Part shown: positions 40,206-50,823 of the stretch, piece by piece
How the letters are laid out: the number at the start of each line of letters is the position of its first letter
Position numbering within the stretch: the stretch's first letter is position 1
Source of the DNA: Tillus elongatus
Taxonomy: Eukaryota; Arthropoda; Insecta; Coleoptera; Cleridae
NCBI GenBank assembly: GCA_964006375.1
Contig: OZ023262.1
Coordinates: forward strand, 193,482,907 to 193,546,906
Reading direction: 5' to 3'
DNA: 64,000 nucleotides
Program-made: the position numbers and the translations under genes
The notes under the pieces: generated by a model
Database searches by the model: none
What the model was told of the DNA's origin: nothing
What the model saw: the letters and a program-made list of their open reading frames with translations, nothing else

Positions 40206-40672
40206 ATTATTTCTGAACGTCATAACTTCTGGGTTCGACATGATTAAAAGGGAATAATTAAAAGGCTTTCACTACCAGATAATCGTTTTATTCTCAACCC
40301 TACGCGTTTCGGCCCATTATTGGGCCACCTTCAGGGGTTTAGACTGATTCCTGTCTTAGTTACAGAAAAGTGCTACATGAAATGTTACCAGGGTTTGGTT
40401 TTTCATCTATTGTCTTCAGGTTTCCAAACGAAAACTGTATAGAACAAGAAAGCAGGAACATCACAAGACTTAAAGTAATCGGAGGATGAATGCAAATGAC
40501 GCTTTTTTTTACTTTTTAATTTTTATCAGACGACAAGATGGAGTCCGGATCTTCAGAGATCTGATTGTAGTCTAAACCCCTGAATATGGCTCAATAATGG
40601 GCCGAAACGCGTAGGGTGAAGAATAAAACAATTGTCTGGTAGTGAAAGCCTTTTAATCATTCCCTTTTAATC
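40206..40672. mobile_element. Penelope-like inverted terminal-repeat pair, 13-bp TSD, no ORF
   Basis: ACTGTAATCAAGT at 40193-40205 and 40673-40685 is an exact 13-bp duplication. Inverted arms of about 105 bp (40241-40345 and 40570-40673) start TGATTAAAAGGGAAT. Each arm holds a hammerhead-like motif. No protein-coding part is left, so it was probably mobilised by RT supplied in trans, or formed by internal deletion. Confidence 0.72.
40289..40340 (-). ncRNA. Hammerhead-like motif in Penelope-like arm
   Basis: Minus strand: AACCC (stem I), CTGAAGG, one base, stem II GGCCC-AATAAT-GGGCC, GAAAC, minimal stem III (ACGCGT), cleavage triplet GTA, GGGTT (stem I). The last base of the first core box is G rather than A, so activity is doubtful. 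The inverted copy at about 40590-40625 has a more altered first box. Confidence 0.5.
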
Positions 40673-40829
40673 ACTGTAATCAAGTGTCTTTTGCAATAAA
40701 AACACAATAACCAATTGCAAACGAATTCAAAATTGTGTAAGCACATGTGTCAAGAGTGGAAATGTTACTAGTCATAATCTTGAATGTCAGCTGTGAGCAT
40801 GCACCCTTTTTGCAGAACGGTTGGCAACC

Positions 40830-41385
40830 TCTTACCTAAATAAATGCAACATTTCGTAGAATACCAGTGTCACCTGTTGATTTATCGCCATTCAACAAAA
40901 ATTTGGATAATACTTTCTTAAAAAAAAATTGGGATTTTGCAACATCTTAGTAAGCTTGTATGTTAGGTGTATGCTAGGTGCATCCTGATCATCATAAAAA
41001 GTATGTTATGTTGCCTACACTGCATACAGAAATCGGCTGACCAGCATCATGGTATTAAAAGTGAGGTTACCTTAGAGTTTGGTAAGGTGGTATTGTATTT
41101 AGTTGTAAAATGTTAGGCACCTTAAGACTTTTATCGAGCTTGACCATTTAAGGCTGCTTTTTTAGAACTTGTGAGTTGAACTGGTAGTATATTACTGATC
41201 ATTGGTTTATCGCGGGCAGGATAAGTGTTTTTTTCCTGGAAAAGGGAGTCCAATCAAGTGTCTTCTGTGATAAAAACATTGTAAAGAAGGAGAAATAACA
41301 GATAGGTTACAAATTTTGCAAGCACCTGTCTGTAGATTGGAAACGTTTTAGTCTTTAGGTATCAGCTGTGAATATGCACTGTCTC
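40830..41385. repeat. Segmental duplication, copy 2, uninterrupted
   Basis: Contains CTAAATAAATGCAACAT, GGTGCATCCTGATCAT, TATGTTATGTTGCCTACACT, TTAAAAGTGAGGTTACCTTA and TCAGCTGTGAATATGCAC in the same order as copy 1, without the RTE and Penelope-like insertions. It therefore shows both empty target sites. Confidence 0.72.
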
Positions 41386-41389
41386 TAAT

Positions 41390-43255
41390 ATAAGCCTGCA
41401 AATGAAACACTAAATTCAACCCAATAATTAATAAAAAAGCTTATTCCCATCACAATCACAAACAGAATGGCCATCAGCAAAGGCTTATACATGGCTATGT
41501 AGCAGTCTGTTTAAATATCTGCAACTCTTCTAGTACTCAAAAATTGATTGCAGATGGATTAGTTGTACATTGTCCTTGAAAATGGGCTAAAATCACACCC
41601 GCTTTGGCAAAGAAGAGCCTTGCTTGCTGGTAAAAAAAGTGCCTAGACAAACAAAAACACAACGTTAACAGTAAAGGTCCTACTGAGAAATACAAAAACG
41701 AGATAAAACTCTTAGCAGATACATAAAAAATATTATCAAACTGAAAAAAGAAATGCATAGTTCCAATTTCCCGATCCTGCCAGGGCAGTTGTATCATACA
41801 GAAGAGCCACAGCTTATCGAACAGTAAAACTTTCAAGTGAAACATTCTTATTCCTCACAAATTTAGTAACATGCAATATGAAATTCAGTGAAAGTGACTG
41901 ACAAAACGCAACCCATTTGGGTCAAAAAACCTTTCAGGCTTCTATCATTCAACATTCCAGAGATGTTTCCAGAGATAGCAACTGAAGAATGCCAATATAA
42001 ATATATGACATATGGGAGACAAAGATAATTGTTACACAACTAGTCAACTACAACGAGAAATGACGAGGCATATCCAAATGACATGTTGGATGATGAAGAA
42101 TTATATTCTACAGAAAACACATCATCCAATAGTAAGTGTTATGTCAATAACACCTTTATCCATATACACAATGACAGAAAGTCAAATGTCATTTATGTAC
42201 TTGTCATTGTTTGAGGTTAGTTTACTATGAAGTGACGCAAAAGCATGTATAACTTTCAGAAATACAAACATTATTATTAATTATTAATGTTGCTATAAAT
42301 TAGAATTTGTTAACAATGCTTTCCAGAGTGCAACTAATGGTGAAATTAGTGAGAGATGGTGCGGAGAATATAAATAATTTACTAGGTAAGTGTTTATTTG
42401 AAAACTAGCACAATCATGTTTGGTTATGTTTCTTAAGATTTTGTAAAACACTAATCCTATTTCTTCGCTATTTTTTTTGACAGAAAATACCCCACCAAAA
42501 CTTGCATAGCTGAGTTTAGAAGTGGAAAAAGCTTTAGATTTGAATTCTGTCATTTCATTCAGCGATGTATATGATGGCTCCAGTGATTTTTTTCCTTATT
42601 CAAGCGGTATTACAGACAGCAGTGATTCTGAAAATGTTACTTTTCAATCATATGATGAAAGCAACATTAATAATTTATTACATACAGCAAATTCTGGTGA
42701 TAGTGATAAATAAAATCTGGATCTAAATGAACATTCAAGATAACCATCTCGGTATGTAACTATAAAGGCGGAAAAAGGGAAAAAGAACGTATTTGAACTA
42801 GAGGTCTGCGAACCCATGTTTTGTTCGAACTGAACTATGAACGAACCCAAGCAAATATGTTGCCTCGAACTTCGAACCTCTGAAATAACCAAAATTCTTC
42901 AGTGTTCATATATGATTTCCTTAAATACCAAATTTAGGAATATTGTAACATACAATATTTGATATGTAAAAGATTCCCATTCTTTTTACAAAAAGGAAGA
43001 GTTCGACAAATTTACAGGTTGGTTGGGTGAAAATGCCTTCCGGTGTGGAGATGGGTCAACGTTAAATCAAAAATACAAAAACAAAAAATATTTGAAACTT
43101 TTAGATTTCTAGATCTATAGGTAAGCTCAATTATAAATATGCTGTTGTTGTTTGGCATTGGCTAGGCAGTTTTAGCAAACAAATTGAGAGGTTTCAAAGT
43201 GAGCATGATAGGTATAAAATAACCACTTAAAATTTGAACTTAATATATTATATAT
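41390..43255. other. Unassigned sequence with a possible acidic coding fragment
   Basis: At 42030-42140 a plus frame reads DEAYPNDMLDDEELYSTENT, and at 42516-42710 another plus ORF reads EVEKALDLNSVISFSDVYDG and on through serine/aspartate-rich sequence to a stop at 42711. A donor-like GTAAGTG follows the first near 42133 and an acceptor-like TTTTTTTGACAG precedes the second at about 42483. An in-frame stop just before EVEKALD argues against simple splicing. Acidic serine-rich N-termini occur in some DNA-transposon proteins, but I cannot name a family. Short inverted ATTATTAATTATTAAT near 42270. Confidence 0.3.
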
Positions 43256-43261
43256 TATTCT

Positions 43262-43302
43262 TATGAAAATTCACTACCATAACGCACTTGCTGCTTCCCG
43301 TA
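43262..43302. repeat. Isolated GCAGCAAGTGCG-family right terminus
   Basis: AAAATTCACTACCATAACGC, continuing ACTTGCTGCTTCCCG, equals the right end at 31227-31258. Confidence 0.6.
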
Positions 43303-43524
43303 ATTGTCTCCTGATTGTGAATATGTAACTGTTTTGGCTCATTGTGAAATAAAGCATGTTCACACCAGTGTTTTCCAAAGACAATCTGCAATTATCCTAA
43401 TAAATTCTGAATATTTACATTACCGATCGTCTGCGAACGCCGCCTCATAATGTTGTTACTGAAAAAGGTGTTGGGAGGCTAGGATATATAAGAAAAATAA
43501 TTCTATGATTGCTAAATGGCTCCA

Positions 43525-43580
43525 TCGTGTTAGTGAAACCACTAACCAAATTAGCGTCATCAGAGGGTGGAGAATATCTT
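43525..43580 (-). repeat. Penelope-like terminal-repeat fragment
   Basis: Minus strand CTGATGACGCTAATTTGGTT corresponds to the hammerhead-like arm at 35218, but the sequence where GAAAC should follow is altered (GTGGTTTCAC). Probably a fragment; no ORF nearby. Confidence 0.5.
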
Positions 43581-44029
43581 ATAATAACCCAGATCTCCAT
43601 GCTTGAGCTTGGGCGAGCAGTCTGTATATTATACAGAATATACTATTTTTAAGGTTGTCAGTTTCAAAACATATAGCCAAATAGAGGAATTACTATGGTA
43701 TCAAAAAAAATTGGTTCCAGATAGCAGTCCAATAAAAATAAAGTACTTTATTCCAGAGATGGATTATCCTTAAATTGGTCAGAATTATCGCAACTGGCAA
43801 CAAGGAATGTACAGCTAAATTTCAGTCTATCTTTGAATATACCTAGTACGTTCGATGCAGCAATTCTTGTAAACAATTCTGTTAGCTTTACCTATGGATG
43901 CATAATTAAAAAGGTGATGTGACAAACCCCTGACATGTTTTCGCCGAAAGTTTTAGACTCTGAGAGAAGGATAAACAATGCACTACTGTTTAAGAATATA
44001 CAATTGTATTATGTGGCTAACCTCAAAGT

Positions 44030-45245
44030 TTGAAGACGACACCCTCAGCCGCGCTAGAGTTCTTGCTGATGTCACGACCGCTCCCCATTTGTATCAGAAG
44101 GGACGCTATGGCGTCGCATATCAGAATGCGAGACTCCGGAAACTGGTGTGGTGAGGGAGTAATCAGAGGACAACCAAAGTTGCTAAGGAGGTGAAAAAGG
44201 AAATTTCAATTTCTACCATCTAAGTACGAAATGCAGAGGATTATATCAAGCTGTGCCCTCAGGAAGGATCAATGGAGGGATTATGAGGTTGCATTCCAAA
44301 CTGCTAGCTGCTGTCTGTTTTACTGACAGATCACGGCTGGAGGATCAGCACTCCTCCGGTGGGGAACATACATCCATGGCCTGGGGGTGCGTGAGAGTTA
44401 TGCTCTGGATGCATATACAACAGCATTCAAAACAGAGGTATAGACTATTTTGTCTGTCGCTACTCGACAGGATGTGAGGATGAGGCCCGAGGAATGTGTA
44501 TACATTTGTTTGGATAGTCAGGCGGCCCTCATGCGGTCTGCACACCCAAAATTAGATCACTGCACCAGCATTCGTCTAAGATTCAGCACACTCCTGAACC
44601 AGAGTGTGCTGACGCTCTTGGGTGGGCTGTCCAGGACAAAGGAGGTACAACTCATGTAACATCCAGGATACTGTGGCGTGGTGAGTGACCTCGCAATGCA
44701 CAGTTCGCAGCGGCTGTTCTGTGACCCGGAGCCTGCTATAGGCGTAAGTAGGAAAGTGGTCTCCGATGCCCTAGATAGATGGACTGAGAAGGCCATGGAG
44801 GACTGGAGGTCGGTCAGTGGCTGTAGACAAGCAAGGGTCTTCGTGGAGAGAGCAGAAACAAGACACTCTGGCTTCTTGGTAGGAATTGGTTTGCGCTTCA
44901 CCACATAATTGGGGTGGTAACTGGCCACTGCATTCTCAGAGGACACCTTACATTGGTCGGTGTCGGGGGTGATCCAATTTCCCATGAATGTGGTGAGACT
45001 GAAAAAACGTTTTACCAACACCTGGGTGATTGTAAGGCTTTTGGGAGTCTTCGAACAGAATTGTTTGGTTCGAGGACTCTACAAAGGAGCCAAGTAAGTT
45101 CTGTCCAATGGGAGACAGTCATGACCTTTATTTCGAGGTCGAGGTTTGGTGATGTAACCGAGAAGTAGGACATAGTTGCTGACTGTCGAGGTTGGCAAAA
45201 AGAGCCCGATGTGGTCTAGTAGCCTGACACTAGCCTCCCCACCAT
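44030..45245 (+). pseudogene. R1/LOA-like non-LTR relic: RT thumb, RNase H and C-terminal knuckle
   Basis: Plus-strand pieces in several frames. The RT thumb reads TAPHLYQKGRYGVAYQNARL near 44080-44140. RNase H reads VCFTDRSRLED near 44310 (first aspartate) and ECVYICLDSQAALMRSAHPK near 44490-44550 (DSQAA). The C-terminal region is GHCILRGHLTLVGVGGDPIS then HECGETEKTFYQHLGDCKAF (44925-45040), a Cys/His knuckle. It ends near MTFISRSRFGDVTEK at 45165. Many frameshifts. It is parallel to the fragment at 45918-46600. Confidence 0.78.
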
Positions 45246-45917
45246 TGCTACTTCTAGTACTAACCTCAAAGTTTATTTAATTTGAGTGGTTTGATGTATT
45301 AACTACACAAGCTATGATAAATTGACATTTTTTAGTCATAACATCATGTGGAAAAGTTAAGTAGAAAGAGTAGATATATTTAATGATACTATTACTTTTT
45401 ATGAATTTACTTGCTTTAAAACATACATTTTTTTACTTATTAGTGTTCTTAACATCGTTTTCGCTATAATCATTAAAAAATTAAACTCAAATTGAGTGAA
45501 GAAAAACTGATCATGTGAAATTAATAATATTTAAAGCGTTTGCATTTAATTAACAAAGGGGACTTTATTAAGCTACACTATGTTAAACATAGTGAATAAT
45601 ATTTGTTTAGTAGTAACAATTTCCAAAACTTACATCCATAATAATTATAATAAAACTTTAATTGTAACCAACTATTTATTTTCAAGCTATTTTATACTTT
45701 TTAAGGTTGTTTACAAAAATCAATGTTTTTTTGAATATTTAAAGGTTTTATACAATATATTCTCTACTAACTTCTTTAATGGATTATTCTCTGATCTATG
45801 TGCATTTATACTCAATTATTATATAAAACAATATTTAAAACAAGCATTTATTGCCACAAAATTCAAATACACGAGTTATGTAATAAGGCGGTCTGTGTGA
45901 TCACAATTATATCAATG
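45246..45917. other. Unassigned AT-rich spacer
   Basis: Separates two fragments of the same retrotransposon family. Nothing recognised. Confidence 0.4.
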
Positions 45918-46600
45918 CTGGTTCAGGAGTGCGCTGACGCTCTTGCTGAGCTGGCCAGGACAAAGAAGATACAGCCTATGTGGGTTCCGGGACACAGTGA
46001 TGTGGCAGGGAATGAGGTGGCAAGTGACCTTGCAGAGTTAGCTTCACGGTGGTCATTCTGTGGCCCGGAGCCTGCTATAGGCATAAGTAGGAAGGTGGTC
46101 TCCGATGCTTTAAATAGATGGACAGAGGCCATGGAGAAGCACTGCAGGTCGGTCAGTGGCTGTAAACGAGAGAAGGACTTCGTGGAGACGCTGGAGATAA
46201 ACAAGGCTGTCTGGATTCTTGGTATGAGTCATACTGCACTTCGCTGTATCATTGGGGTGCTAATAGACCACTGTAGTCTCAGACGACACCTTAAAATGGT
46301 AGGTGTCAAGAAGTATCCGATTTGCCAAGAATGCGGTGAGACTGAAGAAACATCTTACCACTACCTGTGTCAATGTGAGGCTTTTGGGGGTCTTCAAACA
46401 GAAATGTTTGGACTCCTACAGAGGAGTCAAGTAAGTTCCGTTCAATGGAAGACCATCATGACCTTTATCTTGAGATCAAGGAGGCATGGTGACGAAACCG
46501 AGGATGGGTGGGGCATGGTTGCTGAATGCCGAGGTTGGCAAAAAAGGTCTGATGTTGCCTACTTGCCTGGCGCTAGCTTCCTCACCATTCCGAAAAAAAT
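45918..46600 (+). pseudogene. R1/LOA-like non-LTR relic: RNase H end and C-terminal knuckle
   Basis: One open frame from 45918: QECADALAELARTKKIQPMW, VPGHSDVAGNEVASDLAELA (RNase H final motif with GHSDVAGNE), SRWSFCGPEPAIGISRKVV, then ALRCIIGVLIDHCSLRRHLK, CQECGETEETSYHYLCQCEA (Cys/His knuckle) and VQWKTIMTFILRSRRHGDET. The stop at about 46698 lies beyond the homologous part. It is better preserved than the related 44580-45245, with which it shares about 75% of positions. 5'-truncated inside RNase H. Confidence 0.82.
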
Positions 46601-47001
46601 ATCATATGTAGTATCTTTACCTAAATGGATCTTCGCAAGGGTGTCTTCCCTCCACTCTTTTAATTTGGTTTTGTGCCATAGTCTAAAATTCCCAACTTAG
46701 CTTAATGTACCACTGCTGGTACATTAAGGTTTTAATCATTGCTTCATGAATCAGAAAGATGTGAAGTTCGTGTGTCAACTTTTTGTGACACTGACAGCTG
46801 CACTGTGGAGAAATTGTATATGTGTAGTACAAGCGTATAATTGCGTCTCTGTAGCAACAAGCTAATTGCCAGTTTATATCGCTACCCTTCTCTCCTGTGC
46901 ACAGACCACAATCAGATACAATATTTGATGCATTCCAAGTATTGGATGTCGGCTTACTTGCCTAATTATGAATCCATGGTTTTGCCAAACTATGTTTAGT
47001 T

Positions 47002-47361
47002 AAAACTCTAGATTGCTTAAAGGGCAGTTATATAGATCTTTTAAACTATTTGAATAAGAAATAACATAAATCAAGCTTTGTTTGACGCCATGCATTAGAG
47101 CCTGAACAAAGCAATTTTCCCCATAACCATCAATATTTGTGAGAGACATGAACAATGACACCACACACTCAAATACACAAAAAACTCTAAATTGCTCAAA
47201 GGGTAGTTATAGAGACCTTTTAAACCATTTGAATAACATAAAACATAAACCAAACTTTCTTTAATGCCATGCATTAGACCCTGAACAAAGCAATTTTTGC
47301 CATAACCATCAATATTTGTGAGACACATTAACAATGACACCACAGCCTCAAATACACAAAA
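47002..47361. repeat. Tandem duplication, about 179-bp unit, next to the ATG16 exon
   Basis: Copy 1 47002-47180 and copy 2 47181-47361 both run from AAAACTCTA(G/A)ATTGCT through CCATGCATTAGA and CATAACCATCAATATTTGTG to CTCAAATACACAAAAA. About 90% alike. It lies just 3' of the ATG16 exon in gene orientation, inside the giant intron. Confidence 0.8.
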
Positions 47362-47516
47362 AGCTTTTCCCTTTTTAAAAGAAAGTTAATGAAAAATAAC
47401 ACATAAATAAAAATAAAAACAATTTATTAACAAAATATTCCCAATACAAAGCAAATGATAATTTCCTGATCACAGTCTTTCACACAGGTGAATATAAATA
47501 ATAATGGACAGTATCA

Positions 47517-47630
<114 letters not shown>

Positions 47631-47639
47631 CTAAATAAG

Positions 47640-48493
<854 letters not shown>

Positions 48494-49077
48494 TGTCCAC
48501 GGATTGAGTGTGGGTAAGGTATAAGTGACAAAAAAATTTCAAATTAGATTATCGGGAAATCGCTCCTGCTTTGTCTTAAACTGAGATGTTGAGAAAATGA
48601 ACAAAATCAATTAATATACAGGGTGGTTTATATAATTGATGTACTGAAATGTATTAAGAGTAAACTACCTTCGTTTATGAAGATACCGCAAAAAGTTATT
48701 AACAAAAATTGTTTAGAATTAAAATTTATGACAGGCTCTCAATTTTCAAACAGATCAGCCTACTATGAATTTTTTTTTAGCTGCGACTTTATTTAAATGA
48801 CGTTCGACGGCTTCTGTGATTAGGTGTACTTTAAAAAATATTTAAAACGGTATTAAAAAAAAAGTCTTTACCATAATTAAACTTGGGGTAGGTTTGCTTT
48901 CATCTCAACCAATAAAAAAAGTAAAGTAAACGCACAATTGGACATTCGAAGCAATAATTGGCGAGTTGCATGGCTACTTGAGCTCTTCCTTGTTGTTCGT
49001 TTCCCGGGATACTACTTATTTGGAAAATTGAAACGTCAATTTTATTTGTCACGAACGGCAAGCTTCTGTATTCAAAA

Positions 49078-50099
49078 ATGTTAACAACAGAACAAAATGT
49101 GTTTATTGTGCAGTGCTATGGTTTGGGTGAAGAACATTCTTATCAGGGAGTGATAAGAAAATTCCTTGAAAGCTGTCCAAATTATTTGGTTTCCGCTACT
49201 GGTGTAAAAAAAAATTTATGCATACTGGGAGTGTTTTAAATGTTAAGAAGACAAAATCCGACCTAAATGAAGAAGACAATGATCCAGCTGCATTAGCTAC
49301 GGATTCTGTTAGGTGTTTTCCGAAATTATCATTAAGAAGGGCATTAGAAATTGGCAATATTAGCAAATCGCATTTGCAACAAATTTATCGTACCAACAAG
49401 GTAAAACCTTTCAAAGCAAAACTTATGCACACTTTGGAAGTAAATGACGAGTCAAAACGATTAGATTTTTGTTTATGGTACGGCGAGCAATATCTACAAA
49501 ATCACAATTTTGGCAGAAGTATTATTTTTTCGGACAAATCCACTTTCACCACTAATGGGGTGGTAAATTCCCAAAATGCACGGCATTGGTCTATGGAGAA
49601 TCCAAATTATAGAGTTAATTGCAGAAGACAATGCCATAAAAAAGTAAATGTGTGGTGTGCTGTTCTTACACTGGAATAATTGGGCCATATTTTTTTGAGC
49701 GGAATATGAACCAGTACAGTTATCTGGAAATGCTGGAAAATATTCTTCAAGAGCATTTGCATAACATGTCACTAGAAGATAGACAAACAGCATACTTTCA
49801 GCATGACGGCCACCCGAAAATGGTTAGATCACGAATTTCCTGGGCGGTGGATTGATCAATATGGGCCAATACCTTGGCCTCTGAGAAGTCCCGATCTTAC
49901 CTTAATGGACTTTTATTTATGGGGCTATCTCAAACAGAAAGTCTACGCGGCTCCATTAAGCAACGATCTTGATTTGTTGAAACTGAGGTTGAGAGAGGCA
50001 ATTGGCGGTATTCCAATTCAACATATTCAAAATGCCTACAAAGCATTTACTAAACGGGCTGAGTTATGTGTATCGGTTGGTGGCAGCATATTTGAATAA
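49078..50099 (+). pseudogene. DDE transposase of the long-TIR element, frameshifted
   Basis: Start MLTTEQNVFIVQCYGLGEEH at 49078 is a DUF4817-type HTH start. A frameshift at the A-run 49207-49215 leads into a second HTH block (SLRRALEIGNISKSHLQQIY) and the first catalytic aspartate in SIIFSDKSTF (about 49522-49550). A second shift at about 49670 leads to GIIGPYFFERNMNQYSYLEM and the second aspartate in TAYFQHDGHP (about 49790). A third shift near 49815 leads to the third aspartate in SPDLTLMDFYLWGYLK (about 49885-49930) and the C-terminus YKAFTKRAELCVSVGGSIFE. All three acidic residues survive; the three frameshifts kill the gene. Length near 330 codons is normal for the family. Confidence 0.88.
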
Positions 50100-50505
50100 T
50101 TTCTTTATTTTTCGTTGTTCGTTTTGATTTTTGTAGCAATAAGTGTTTTGTATTTTACTAATAAATTATTATTTAACATTGCATGGTTACTTACTTTGCG
50201 GGGTGTAAAGTTAGTTCGCCTCCACGTGGTGCACCCTGGATAGCGTCTACTATTAGACGTGAACTAAATGAACTAACCAAACCGTAACCTTCCTAGTCAT
50301 GTCTTAGGAGGGCCGGGAATGCTTGCCTTAATTGGCCGGCATTGCGAGGAGAGTCCTCTATAAAAAAACCCACATCGCAAGGTCGTTGGCGGGTTGGTGC
50401 CGAGGCGATGATGCTTCTGGCCGATATGGCCGAGCATTGGCAGGTTGGTAATTCTGTCGCTAACGTTAACCCTCCCCAGGGAAACCGGGCGACCTCCCTG
50501 TGTAA

Positions 50506-50772
50506 ATGCCTATTCATGGGATGCGGGGCTCTTCCATGGAGGTCTATTTTCCCTTGCTGCTCGTGGGACCAAACATGGACACGACTTACACAGACCCAAT
50601 AGAGGAGGTGGCAGGATTCAACCTTCCACTGGAACCTCCAGAGGGAAAAAACAGGGGAAAGGAAAGTCCACCCCTAGGACGACTACCAAAGGTAGACCCT
50701 CCTATAGGAAGCTTGGTTATCGAGCTCCTAAAAAGGAGGAGGAACCTGCACCATAATTCCCTCTTCCTTTAA
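50506..50772 (+). CDS. Short leader ORF, possible ORF1 remnant
   Basis: 88 codons upstream of the large ORF. From an internal methionine it reads MDTTYTDPIEEVAGFNLPLE, then a basic proline-rich stretch ending with KRRRNLHHNSLFL. No CCHC knuckle or RRM typical of ORF1 gag is visible. The alternative frame at 50445-50756 is lysine/arginine-rich (GKKQGKGKSTPRTTTKGRPS). I cannot say which frame, if any, was translated. It may be what remains of ORF1 after internal deletion. Confidence 0.3.
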   Translation: MPIHGMRGSSMEVYFPLLLVGPNMDTTYTDPIEEVAGFNLPLEPPEGKNRGKESPPLGRLPKVDPPIGSLVIELLKRRRNLHHNSLFL

Positions 50773-50823
50773 GCTCCTTAACCTACTCCTTTATCCTCTA
50801 TACACTCCTATATTCCTACCCCA

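Larger units (their letters stand above)
38400..40820. repeat. Segmental duplication, copy 1, split by two insertions
   Basis: The parts 38400-38680, 40029-40205 and 40673-40820 align in order with 40830-41385. The gaps are filled by an RTE-like retrotransposon and a Penelope-like insertion, each with a target duplication. Confidence 0.7.

Noticed and set aside
45580..45900. 106-codon AT-rich plus ORF (MLNIVNNICLVV...)
   Set aside because: Composition is what AT-rich non-coding DNA gives by chance; no domain and no splice or start context.
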